Part shown: in pieces, positions 1-7,029 of the stretch
Layout: every line of letters starts with the position of its first letter
How positions within the stretch are numbered: position 1 is the stretch's first letter
NCBI GenBank assembly: GCA_002401655.1
Contig: NVTT01000102.1
Location: 1 to 7,344 of the forward strand
Reading direction: 5' to 3'
DNA: 7,344 bases
Source: Gammaproteobacteria bacterium
GTDB lineage: Bacteria; Pseudomonadota; Gammaproteobacteria; Enterobacterales; Kangiellaceae
Made by a program: the position numbers and the translations under genes
The notes under the pieces: generated by a model
Told to the model about the DNA's origin: nothing
The model's input: only the letters and a program-made list of their open reading frames with translations
Database searches by the model: none

Positions 1-626
1 GACTGATCATCATCGCCAACCACGGTCAGGCTGGCACTGGCCCCAACCAACAGCTTGACCAGCTCATATTGGGTGGCGTTGGTGTCCTGGTATTCGTCGA
101 CCAGCATGTGACGGATATGGGTTTGCCAGTAGGCACGCACCCGCTCGTTGGTTTGTAAAACCACCACCGGTTTCAGGATCAGGTCGTCGAAATCAACCGC
201 GTTATAGGCTTCGAGGGCTTCCTGGTATTCGCTGTAGAGCCGGGCGGCGCGAGCGATCAGGTCATCCTCGGCTTCTGCGGCGGCCTGGTCGGGCAGAATC
301 AACCGGTTTTTCCAGTCGCCAATGCGATAACGCATGGTCTTTAAAATTTCGCTATCGCCGGCCAGGGTGTTGCCGCTGAGCTCTTTGAGTAACGACAGGG
401 TGTCGCCATCGTCGTAGATAGAAAAACCTGGCTTGAGGCCAAAATCTGACGGCCCGCGCCGAATCATGTTGAGGCCCAGAGTATGGAAAGTTGAGACCGA
501 TAGACCACGCCGGTTAATACCCTGGCAAAGTTCAGCTACCCGGCTCTGCATCTCACGGGCGGCTTTATTGGTAAAGGTCACCGCAAGTATGTTGCGCGCG
601 GGTATGCCGCCTTTTTCAATCAGCAA
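1..626 (-). CDS. rep: Rep-type ATP-dependent DNA helicase, internal fragment (both ends missing)
   Basis: This is an internal piece of a superfamily 1A 3'-5' DNA helicase of the UvrD/Rep/PcrA type, which helps replication forks past bound proteins. Read on the minus strand it shows motif Ia ([12 protein letters not shown]), the segment STFHTLGL, the WKN segment, FDDLIL, motif II ([13 protein letters not shown] aspartate codon at 98-96) and motif III (VVGDDDQ) at the very left edge. The wording is closest to Rep rather than Uvr[20 protein letters not shown] and VVGDDDQS follow E. coli Rep from about residue 46 to 246 of roughly 670. The Walker A motif and start codon are absent, because at about 605-626 the frame runs without a stop into ileS sequence. 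The C-terminal half lies beyond the left edge. The DNA is GC-richer (two sampled lines are 60 and 72 percent) than the ileS part (one sampled line 42 percent). The family call is firm; whether this DNA belongs to the same genome as its neighbours is doubtful. Confidence 0.85.
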   Translation of the reverse strand, partial: MLIEKGGIPARNILAVTFTNKAAREMQSRVAELCQGINRRGLSVSTFHTLGLNMIRRGPSDFGLKPGFSIYDDGDTLSLLKELSGNTLAGDSEILKTMRYRIGDWKNRLILPDQAAAEAEDDLIARAARLYSEYQEALEAYNAVDFDDLILKPVVVLQTNERVRAYWQTHIRHMLVDEYQDTNATQYELVKLLVGASASLTVVGDDDQ

Positions 627-629
627 TGC
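603..629. other. In-frame chimeric junction between ileS and rep
   Basis: Left of about 605 the minus-strand protein matches Rep; right of about 627 it matches IleS. The codons between (612-626 plus glycines at 606-611) encode LLIEKGG, which suits both families: IleS at this point reads like x-EVA-x-x-x-E-x-x-GI and Rep reads like x-LI-x-x-x-GI-x-AR-x-I-x-AVTF. The frame is preserved, and base composition changes at the same place. The exact breakpoint cannot be set within the shared stretch. Confidence 0.85.
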
Positions 630-2159
630 AACTTGTTCGATTAAAGCGGAGGTATCTGGATGCAAGTCACCTGTTTCTTTATGAACGAATAAGGCAATCG
701 GTACACCCCAATTACGTTGGCGTGAAATACACCAGTCAGGACGACCATTAACCATGCTTTCAATTCTTGCTTGTCCCCAATCAGGGATCCATTTAACGTT
801 CTTGATATTATCAATCGCTTTTTGCCTTAAGCCACCTTTATCCATAGAAATAAACCATTGAGGTGTCGCTCGATAAATAAGTGGGGTTTTAGTTCGCCAG
901 CAATGTGGGAAACTATGTTTAAATTTTTCTTTGCGGATCAAACGTCCACGTTCCGCTAATAATTCACAAACAGGCTCGTCTACTTTATAAACATGCTGAC
1001 CGGCAAAGTGTTCTGTCTTGTCAGAATAAACGCCATTCGCATTCACAATGTTAATAGTTTCTATTCCGTAATTACGAGCGACATTAAAATCATCTACACC
1101 GTGATCCGGCGCGGTATGCACTAAACCCGTACCTGCTTCAGTGGTTACATGATCGCCAAGGATGACTAAAATATCTCTGTCTAAATAAGGATGATGACAA
1201 ACTAATTTTTCTAAATTTGTTCCTTGAGCTGTTCCTACGATTTTATAATTCTCAATCGCATAACGAGTCATTACCTGATCAACCATATCGACAGCTACAA
1301 CGATACGTTCTTTACCGATACCAAATCGTTCATCTTGTTCTGTTTTCGCGTCAACCTCCACAAGCGCATATTCTAAATCAGCGCTGATTGAGATTGCTTG
1401 GGACGCTGGAATAGTCCAAGGCGTGGTTGTCCAAATAACTAACGAGACAGCACCTTCGCCTAAGCTATTGCCGATAGGCGTGAATTTTTCAAGTAATGCA
1501 CTTTCATCTTTAGGTGAATATCTCACATCTATCGAAGTAGAAACTTTATCTTGGTATTCCACTTCGGCTTCAGCTAAAGCCGACGCTCCAACCACACTCC
1601 AATACACGGGTTTAAACCCTTTATGTAAATGTCCGTTTTCAACAATTTTAGACAGCGAGCGAATGATATCCGCTTCAAATTGAAAGTCCATTGATAGATA
1701 AGGCTTATCCCATTCACCAAAAACACCTAAACGAATAAAGTCCTTCTTTTGACCTTCAACTTGTTTGGCTGCGTAATCTCGACATTTTTGTCTGAATACA
1801 TCAAAGGGTACTTTAGCACCGGCTTTACCAATCTTCTTTTCTACACGATGTTCAATCGGTAAACCATGGCAATCCCACCCTGGAACATAAGGCGCATCAA
1901 AGCCTGACAAAGTTTTACTTTTAACCACTATATCTTTTAAAATTTTATTAACCGCATGACCAATATGAATATCACCGTTCGCATAGGGAGGACCATCATG
2001 TAAAACAAATTTCGGGCGACCCGCACAGGCATGTCTAATCTGCTGATAAATATCTTTCTTTTGCCATTGTGCTAGCATTTTTGGCTCATTTTGAGCCAAA
2101 TTACCGCGCATAGGAAATGCGGTTTCAGGTAGGTTTAATGTTGATTTATAATCGGTCAT
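605..2159 (-). CDS. ileS: Isoleucyl-tRNA synthetase, N-terminal ~519 residues, C-terminal part replaced
   Basis: Cytoplasmic class I aminoacyl-tRNA synthetase that charges tRNA-Ile with isoleucine. The ATG at 2159 gives the expected N-terminus ([11 protein letters not shown]). The HIGH ATP-binding motif is residues 65-68 inside [11 protein letters not shown], followed by [11 protein letters not shown]. The CP1 editing domain has the threonine-rich WTTTPWT (243-249) and [10 protein letters not shown] (348-357), whose last Asp matches the E. coli editing residue D342. [15 protein letters not shown] lies near 473-487. Family members run to about 930-940 residues. Here IleS-like sequence ends near residue 512-519 and the same frame continues into Rep helicase. 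The KMSKS loop, anticodon-binding domain and C-terminal zinc site are therefore missing, and this product could not charge tRNA. The gene starts 44 bases after ribF on the same strand, the usual ribF-ileS order. No strong Shine-Dalgarno is visible. Because ileS is essential, an assembly chimera is more likely than a true truncation. Confidence 0.93.
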
Positions 2160-2203
2160 AGTTTTAATGTCTTTTACTTTCTTTTAAATAACAAGGTGTT
2201 CAT

Positions 2204-3187
2204 CTAATCTTGTTGAATTAAACGTTCACTCACTAGCTTTTGTGCCTTTTTTACATCTTTATTTATTTGCGCTTTTAATATTTCAACGCTACCAAATTTC
2301 ATTTCTTTACGAATAAAAGCGTAAAATTCTACCTTTAACTCTATTCCATATAAATCCGCATCAACATCTAAAAGATGAACTTCAAGTCGATACCCTTTGC
2401 CATCAACGGTCGGACGGGAACCACAATTAGCGACCCCCCAACAGGCTCGAATGTTAACACTAAATGCTTTTCTTTCGGTCCATTTTGCGCGAACTAAAAA
2501 CACACCCGATAAAGTCGGTTTACGACGATTAAGTGCAATATTAGCGGTTGGAAAACCTATGGTTCGTCCTAACTGTTGACCGTACCCTACTTTTCCAGTC
2601 ATTGCATAACGCCTAGTTAGCAACATTTTTGCAAACTCTAAATCATTATCAGCCAAAGCATTTCGAACTAAGGTGCTACTGGCTCGATGTTCTTGAGGGT
2701 TATCGCTAAGATCTTTAACAATAACTGTTGGAGTCGGCTCCACAGTATAAAGATCTTTGCCATATTCCTTTAATAATTTAAAGTTTCCTTGCCTTTTATA
2801 ACCAAATTGAAAATCATCACCAACCACAAGATGTTTTATTTTCAAATTTTCGACTAATACCGTTTGAATGAAATCTGTCGCCTTCATTTGACATAAAGCT
2901 TTGTTAAATTTTAATACCAGTAATTTATCAACCCCAAGTGCGCTTAACTGCAAATACTTCTCGGTAAAGTTAGTAATTCTAGCAGGGCAACTATCGCCCA
3001 TAAAAGCTTCTTTGGGATGAGGTTCAAATAGAATCACACAGGACTGATGATTTGATCGCCTAGCATGCTGAATAACCCGCTTGATAATTGCTTGATGGCC
3101 AAGATGCACACCATCAAAATTGCCAATGGTTGCCACACAGGCATCAGCTTGATGATTGAGATTAACCAGCCCCCGGATTAATTGCAT
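2204..3187 (-). CDS. ribF: Bifunctional riboflavin kinase / FAD synthetase
   Basis: Cytoplasmic enzyme that phosphorylates riboflavin to FMN and then adenylylates FMN to FAD. The 327-residue product has the normal two-domain layout and slightly exceeds the usual ~310 residues. The N-terminal FAD synthetase (nucleotidyltransferase) domain shows GNFDGVHLGH at 22-31, FEPHP at 54-58, GDDFQFG at 123-129 and the SSTLVRNAL segment at about 170-178. The C-terminal riboflavin kinase domain shows GRTIGFPTANI at 207-217, GVANCGSRPTV at 251-261 and a following LEVHLLD strand. A few extra residues (around 236-250, ERKAFSVNIRACW) precede GVAN compared with E. coli RibF; this is loop-length variation and leaves the motifs intact. 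It lies 77 bases after murJ and 44 bases before ileS, all on the minus strand, consistent with an operon. There is no strong Shine-Dalgarno before the ATG at 3187, but the sequence from that Met matches the family N-terminus. No FMN riboswitch is visible upstream. Confidence 0.97.
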   Translation of the reverse strand: MQLIRGLVNLNHQADACVATIGNFDGVHLGHQAIIKRVIQHARRSNHQSCVILFEPHPKEAFMGDSCPARITNFTEKYLQLSALGVDKLLVLKFNKALCQMKATDFIQTVLVENLKIKHLVVGDDFQFGYKRQGNFKLLKEYGKDLYTVEPTPTVIVKDLSDNPQEHRASSTLVRNALADNDLEFAKMLLTRRYAMTGKVGYGQQLGRTIGFPTANIALNRRKPTLSGVFLVRAKWTERKAFSVNIRACWGVANCGSRPTVDGKGYRLEVHLLDVDADLYGIELKVEFYAFIRKEMKFGSVEILKAQINKDVKKAQKLVSERLIQQD

Positions 3188-3227
3188 AAATTCGCTTATT
3201 TAAGTTATTTTGGCTTTAAAGCGCGAG

Positions 3228-3233
3228 ATTATA
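3228..3233 (-). promoter_or_regulatory. Possible internal -10 box ahead of ribF
   Basis: On the minus strand the murJ-ribF gap contains a perfect TATAAT, 40 bases upstream of the ribF ATG. The -35 region at 16 to 18 bases spacing is poor (TATCAT at 17). It could be a weak internal promoter for ribF-ileS, but an AT-rich gap can produce this by chance. Confidence 0.3.
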
Positions 3234-3264
3234 TCTTACACGGTGAGCGGATGATAGAGGTTGA

Positions 3265-4803
3265 TCATGCATGTTTTAAATGACGACTTCTCACACCAAA
3301 CAAAACCATCGCAATGACATAAACCAAAACTGACAACACGATTAAAAGCACCATATTTTGAGTCCTTTCAGCGACTGACCAAGCTTGCCAAAGACTCACT
3401 TCTGCCATTTGAAATTTAATAAATGCAAATAAAGCGATGTTGCCACCAAGCAATTTAATTATCCAAGACAACCAAGCACTATCAGGTGTAAAGGCTCCGG
3501 ATTTTTTAAGTGCAAAAAACAGTAGTGCCGCATTGAGTATGGCTGAAATGCTAGTGGCTAGAGCTAAACCAACATGCGCAAAAGGAAAAAATAAAATAAG
3601 ATTAAATACCATATTGACCACCATGGCAATAATACCAATTTTTACAGGTGTTTTAGTATCTTGACGAGAGAAGAACCCTGTTGCCAAAACCTTGATTAAC
3701 ATAAAACCTAATAAACCAATAATATATGCCTTGAGACTGAGCGACGCAGAGTAAGCATCCGATAACGCAAACTTGCCGTGCTGAAAAACGGTTAAAATAA
3801 TCGGCTCTGCCATCATAAATAATCCAACCGCGGCCGGCACACCAATTAAGCACACCAATTTTAATGCCCAGTTTAACGTTTTATTAAAATCATCTTTGTT
3901 TTCAGAGGTATGTTGTCGAGACAAGGATGGCAAAATAACTGTCGAAATCGCAATCGCAAACATTCCTAGCGGGAATTCTAACATCCGATCTGACACATAA
4001 AGCCAAACAATACTCCCCGTTTCCAAAAATGACGCAATCACAGTATCTAATAATAAGTTGATTTGGCCGACCGAAACGCCAAATAAAGCAGGCCCCATTA
4101 ACTTTAATATTTTTTGCACACCGGGAGAATGCCAACCCCAAGTTGGCTTAACCAAATATCCTTCTTTCCATAAGAATGGTAACTGTAATAATAACTGAAT
4201 AATACCCGCCGCGAAAACGCCCCAAGCAAGCGCTATAGCGGTTTGTTCTTCTAAAGTGGGTGAAACAATAATCGCTGCGGAGATAATACTGACATTAAGT
4301 AATACTGGTGTAAAAGCAGGGATCGCAAACTTCCCAATACTATTCAAAATAGAACCACAAAAAGCAGTTAAAGAAATAAAGAGAATATAGGGAAAGGTTA
4401 TTTTTAATAGTAAAGATGCTAATTCAAATTTATGAGGCTCATCAATAAAGCCTGGACCGAATAATGCCACCAATACAGGTGAGGCAAACACGCCTATAAC
4501 AGCGACAATGGATAATATAATGGCCAAAGTGCCAAAAGTTTCTCCAACAAGTTTTTTAACTTCTTGGATGTCTTTATTGGTCTGATATTCCGATAGGATA
4601 GGAATAAAAGCTTGAGAAAAAGCGCCTTCTGCAAATAAACGACGTAAAAAATTAGGGATTTTCTGAGCCACTAAAAATACATCCGCAGCCCAATGAGAAC
4701 CCAAAATATGGAACATCACGATATCTCGAATTAATCCAAGAATACGAGATATAAATGTCATTGCGCTAACGATAACGCCAGATTTAAGCAATTGATTGCT
4801 CAT
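3265..4803 (-). CDS. murJ: Lipid II flippase MurJ (MviN)
   Basis: Inner-membrane MOP-superfamily transporter that flips the peptidoglycan precursor lipid II to the periplasmic face. The 512-residue product is the normal length and is hydrophobic throughout, fitting about 14 transmembrane helices. The N-terminal signature SRILGLIRDIV followed by ADVFLVAQKIPNFLRRLFAEGAF is typical. Charged residues essential in E. coli MurJ are retained: R20, R26, D41 and R54 correspond to R18, R24, D39 and R52. The arginine in SDRMLEFP (R273) corresponds to R270. The segment GMFAIAISTVILPSLSRQ is also characteristic. The ATG at 4803 has a GGA five bases upstream on the minus strand and gives the family N-terminus. 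It is the first gene of the co-oriented murJ-ribF-ileS run. Upstream, the gap to the response regulator holds a large inverted repeat, so read-through from that gene may be limited. No clear promoter was found. Confidence 0.97.
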   Translation of the reverse strand: MSNQLLKSGVIVSAMTFISRILGLIRDIVMFHILGSHWAADVFLVAQKIPNFLRRLFAEGAFSQAFIPILSEYQTNKDIQEVKKLVGETFGTLAIILSIVAVIGVFASPVLVALFGPGFIDEPHKFELASLLLKITFPYILFISLTAFCGSILNSIGKFAIPAFTPVLLNVSIISAAIIVSPTLEEQTAIALAWGVFAAGIIQLLLQLPFLWKEGYLVKPTWGWHSPGVQKILKLMGPALFGVSVGQINLLLDTVIASFLETGSIVWLYVSDRMLEFPLGMFAIAISTVILPSLSRQHTSENKDDFNKTLNWALKLVCLIGVPAAVGLFMMAEPIILTVFQHGKFALSDAYSASLSLKAYIIGLLGFMLIKVLATGFFSRQDTKTPVKIGIIAMVVNMVFNLILFFPFAHVGLALATSISAILNAALLFFALKKSGAFTPDSAWLSWIIKLLGGNIALFAFIKFQMAEVSLWQAWSVAERTQNMVLLIVLSVLVYVIAMVLFGVRSRHLKHA

Positions 4804-4830
4804 GAAATTCCAAAATTAGGTGAGTTAAGT

Positions 4831-4994
4831 TAGAAGCCTATCCGAGAATAGAAAGCCTACTACGGAAAGCCTGTTTTTGCCCTATTTTCTGCTTATTTTC
4901 GTCAAAGAGACGGACTATTCTCCTCAAATAAGCAATAAATAGGACTAAAAACTGGCTTCCTTCGTGACGGCTTCTATTCTCGGACAGGCTCCTA
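4831..4994. repeat. 164-base imperfect inverted repeat (large palindromic intergenic element)
   Basis: The left arm (4831-4899) and right arm (4925-4994) are near-complementary along their whole length. They share perfect blocks: TCCGAGAATAGAA (4841-4853) against 4972-4984, GTTTTT, CCTATTT, and TGCTTATTT (4890-4898) against 4926-4934. The outer ends are TAG and CTA. Mismatches and 1-2 base gaps are scattered rather than clustered. The centre (4900-4924) holds a small CGTC-AAAGA-GACG hairpin (4900-4912) and then ACTATTCTCC, which resembles the CTATTCTCGG of the right arm end. It has no coding potential that I can see. It lies between the response regulator and murJ. It could be a non-autonomous MITE-like or REP-like element, or a folded RNA in a read-through transcript. 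Copy number elsewhere is unknown. Confidence 0.85.
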
Positions 4995-4995
4995 G

Positions 4996-5151
4996 AAACA
5001 TCAGTTGAACGCGAAAAAGATGCTTAGACTATAGTCTTTAATGTTCTTAGTCTAGCGGGATGGCGCCAAATAGAATGAATTTGACATAATTAGTCATTGC
5101 ATCTACTTTCAATAACCACTTGATTGCCACATTAGAGTGAAAATAACTTCA
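4996..5151. other. Rest of the response regulator to murJ gap: palindrome cluster, no gene
   Basis: Together with the inverted repeat this makes a 348-base non-coding gap (4804-5151). A perfect 12-base palindrome, AGACTATAGTCT, spans 5026-5037. A third copy of the half-site TAGTCT lies at 5048-5053, so TAGACTA (5025-5031) can also pair with TAGTCTA (5048-5054). I saw no small ORF with a ribosome binding site, no tRNA and no hairpin with a T-tract to end the response regulator transcript. Confidence 0.5.
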
Positions 5152-6378
5152 TTAGAAGAGTTCAATCCCCACATCTTCTTCAACATCTTGAGATTGTTCT
5201 TTCAAATTATCAGCAAAATCATTAATAATAGATTCTTGCTTTCCAATAAGATTTTTGAGATTGCTCAATATGTAATCCAACACGTCTCTAATTTCGGCAC
5301 CTGAATTCATTTTCTCTAAGATATTCTGAGAAACGGAGTCAATTTGATCGATTAAATAATCTTCTTGATCTTGTTCTAAACCCATCCTCAACAGATCAGC
5401 ATGTAAGGATTGAATGAGTTCATTGGTTAGCGTTTTACTTTCATCTCTACCATTAACGATAGCGGTACCCATGTGAAATAAGTAGCGTCGTATGTTTTTA
5501 AAGGTTTCTAACATTTCTCCATTTTGGGAAATAAGAGATTGTTGGATATCGAAAGTACCTATTTTTACATTTGCGGCTGCCACTAAGACAGGTAAAATGT
5601 CTTTAACTCTACCGTATTTATCCATATCGTCTAGAGGCATATTCTTAACAAGTAAGCTTATTACCGGATAATTAACTAGCGTTTTCTCGCCAAAATCTAA
5701 AAATCGAATTTGCTTATCTGACATCTCAATCAAATCTTTTTCAATAGGACTCACCGCGCCAATTTGCGAATACCAACTAACTTGGTTGTTCGATATCAGC
5801 ATAAGATAACAATCGAGCTGAAATAAAGACATGGTTTGAAAAAGCCCTGAGACTAATTCATCGATATTGGCATAACTGATGCTTTTTTCAAGGAATTGCA
5901 TTGCTGTGCCGAGTTCTCCAAGACCCGTTAATGCCGTTGTAGCGGTTAATTGAGCGTTTTGATATAGCTCCCTCAAAATTCGGCTCTGTTGTTGATATTT
6001 TAATAGGATATTTATGCGAGCTAAGAGCAGATCATTTTCAAAAGGTTTAGCAAGATAATCATCGCCACCCGCCTCATACCCTTTCATTCTATCTTTTAAG
6101 GAAGAGTGAGCCGATAAAAATAGAATCGGGACTTGTTTAGTTTTTTCATTCTCACGCAAGCGAATACACGTTTCATAGCCATTGAGAATAGGCATTTCAA
6201 CATCAAGAAGAATGATATCGGGGAGTAATTGATCCGCCATTTCGATACCTTTTTCTCCATTATCAGCATAACGAATATTAAACTCGTCTAAGGAAGGTAT
6301 TTTAGAAATAATATTATGTAAGAGATGATCGTCGTCAATGACTAGCAACTCTATTTGGTTATTTGTAGACTGCCCCAT
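5152..6378 (-). CDS. Response regulator: N-terminal REC domain with uncharacterised C-terminal region
   Basis: Probable cytoplasmic two-component signalling protein of 408 residues. Residues about 9-130 form a canonical receiver domain: the acidic cluster D15-D17 in LLVIDDDH, phosphoacceptor D59 in IILLDVEMP, S89 in ILFLSAH, and K111 in DDYLAKPF. All switch residues needed for phosphorylation by a histidine kinase are present. Residues about 130-170 look like a linker helix or coiled coil with ELGTAMQFLEKS. The region 170-310 (FQTMSLFQLDCYLMLI and onward) suggests a degenerate GAF-like sensory fold, but this is inference. Residues about 315-400 are helical and acidic, ending EDVGIELF. There is no DNA-binding, GGDEF, EAL, HD-GYP or ATPase motif, so the output is probably protein-protein interaction. 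Similar REC-plus-unknown proteins exist in gammaproteobacteria, as I recall, without an assigned role. AGGG eleven bases before the ATG is a weak ribosome binding site. No kinase gene is adjacent. Confidence 0.88.
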   Translation of the reverse strand: MGQSTNNQIELLVIDDDHLLHNIISKIPSLDEFNIRYADNGEKGIEMADQLLPDIILLDVEMPILNGYETCIRLRENEKTKQVPILFLSAHSSLKDRMKGYEAGGDDYLAKPFENDLLLARINILLKYQQQSRILRELYQNAQLTATTALTGLGELGTAMQFLEKSISYANIDELVSGLFQTMSLFQLDCYLMLISNNQVSWYSQIGAVSPIEKDLIEMSDKQIRFLDFGEKTLVNYPVISLLVKNMPLDDMDKYGRVKDILPVLVAAANVKIGTFDIQQSLISQNGEMLETFKNIRRYLFHMGTAIVNGRDESKTLTNELIQSLHADLLRMGLEQDQEDYLIDQIDSVSQNILEKMNSGAEIRDVLDYILSNLKNLIGKQESIINDFADNLKEQSQDVEEDVGIELF

Positions 6379-6561
6379 TCCGTTTGAAACCCTATATTTT
6401 TCAGATGCTTATTAATCGCATATTTAATAAATGTACAATAAAAGGATAGACCATATCTCAATAAACATACACTTTGCATGCCTTTATTTTTATATAAAAA
6501 TAGTTTCGAATTTTTTATTGTGGAAACGACTGAGGTTTATATAAAATATCGCTTGTAATGC
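6379..6561. other. Divergent intergenic region, response regulator side
   Basis: This is the AT-rich left part of the 300-base region between the response regulator (minus) and rpsT (plus). A perfect 18-base AT-only palindrome, TATTTTTATATAAAAATA, spans 6485-6502. Minus-strand candidate promoter boxes exist, for example TTTCCA with TATTTT at 18 bases, but none is convincing. No ORF with coding character is seen. Confidence 0.4.
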
Positions 6562-6590
6562 TTGATATCAAAAGAGATTGCCTGTATATT
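6562..6590 (+). promoter_or_regulatory. Sigma-70 promoter of rpsT
   Basis: TTGATA (6562-6567) and TATATT (6585-6590) are separated by exactly 17 bases, each box one mismatch from consensus, with TG directly before the -10. Transcription would start near 6597, leaving a leader of about 80 bases before the TTG start of rpsT. Confidence 0.75.
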
Positions 6591-6667
6591 CTCGCACCTG
6601 AATTTTAGACTCAGATCGAACGTTAAATTGGCGTTTAGTCCGATAATCATTTATTAAATAACATTTT

Positions 6668-6681
6668 GGAGCAAAGCCTTG
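6668..6681 (+). promoter_or_regulatory. rpsT ribosome binding site and TTG start codon
   Basis: GGAG (6668-6671) lies seven bases before TTG (6679-6681). TTG is taken as the start because the following codons give [12 protein letters not shown], the exact S20 N-terminus, and no ATG or GTG in frame precedes it sensibly. E. coli rpsT also starts with UUG, where the weak start is tied to translational autoregulation by S20. Confidence 0.85.
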
Positions 6682-6942
6682 GCTAATATCAAATCCGCAA
6701 AAAAGCGAGCTCGTCAGGCTGAAGGCCGTAGACAGCACAACGCAAGTCGCCGTTCAATGATGCGTACGTTCATCAAAAGAACTGTCGCAGCAATCGCATC
6801 AGGTAACAAAGAATCAGCAACTGCAGCCTATGCAGCGGTTGTTCCTATTTTAGATGTTGCTTGTCAAAAAGGCCTTATTCATATGAATAAAGCTGCTCGA
6901 TATAAGAGCCGTTTGAACGAACAAGTTAAGGCTATGGCGTAA
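6679..6942 (+). CDS. rpsT: 30S ribosomal protein S20
   Basis: Small basic protein of the 30S subunit that binds 16S rRNA and helps early assembly. The 87-residue product equals the E. coli length and aligns along its whole length. The N-terminus is [15 protein letters not shown], followed by the highly conserved [14 protein letters not shown] at about 20-33 and the C-terminal [16 protein letters not shown]. Arg and Lys are frequent, as expected for an rRNA-binding helical bundle. It starts at TTG with GGAG seven bases upstream, so the initiator is still read as Met. It stands alone as a transcription unit, with its own promoter at 6562-6590 and a strong hairpin terminator 32 bases after the stop. 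It is transcribed away from the response regulator and murJ genes. Autoregulation of translation by free S20 is known in E. coli and is plausible here because the rare start codon is kept. Confidence 0.98.
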   Translation: MANIKSAKKRARQAEGRRQHNASRRSMMRTFIKRTVAAIASGNKESATAAYAAVVPILDVACQKGLIHMNKAARYKSRLNEQVKAMA

Positions 6943-6974
6943 TATTTAAACATTGTTTAAAATGCCCATAACCA

Positions 6975-6999
6975 AAAAAACCCGCTTAGCGGGTTTTTT
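6975..6999. terminator. Bidirectional rho-independent terminator between rpsT and the convergent gene
   Basis: CCCGC (6981-6985) pairs with GCGGG (6989-6993) around a TTA loop. Six As before and six Ts after extend the stem and give a T-tract on both strands. It follows the rpsT stop by 32 bases, and it also lies 30 bases past the stop of the convergent minus-strand gene, so it can end both transcripts. Confidence 0.93.
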
Positions 7000-7029
7000 A
7001 ATGTCTGTCATTTAGACTCAAAGACTATT

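Noticed and set aside
433..684. Plus-strand ORF of 83 codons opposite the rep/ileS junction
   Set aside because: It is antisense to clear Rep and IleS motifs, has no family character and spans the chimeric join.
1423..1683. Plus-strand ORF of 86 codons
   Set aside because: It lies antisense within the ileS editing domain; no recognisable protein and no ribosome binding site.
1..2159. A genuine novel synthetase-helicase fusion system
   Set aside because: Both halves lose essential catalytic parts, composition changes at the join and the join lies on a shared short stretch; an artefact is more likely.
2397..2579. Plus-strand ORF of 60 codons
   Set aside because: Antisense shadow of the riboflavin kinase domain of ribF.
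3188..3264. FMN riboswitch ahead of ribF
   Set aside because: The gap is only 77 bases and lacks the conserved RFN-element segments such as AGGGNNRGGGTGA; not supported.
3437..4141. Short ORFs on both strands inside murJ (3437-3664, 3653-3853, 3902-4141)
   Set aside because: All overlap the well-supported membrane protein MurJ in other frames and show no independent features.
5026..5056. Minus-strand murJ promoter using TATAGT at 5033-5028
   Set aside because: The matching -35 position (GCTAGA at 17 bases) is poor, so a promoter call is not supported.
5081..5109. TTGACA (5081-5086) as a plus-strand promoter
   Set aside because: The paired -10 at 17 bases is only TACTTT and no plus-strand gene follows; it points into the end of the response regulator gene.
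6629..6657. Second rpsT promoter (TTGGCG with TTATTA)
   Set aside because: Both boxes are weak and transcription would begin almost at the ribosome binding site; the upstream promoter is far better.
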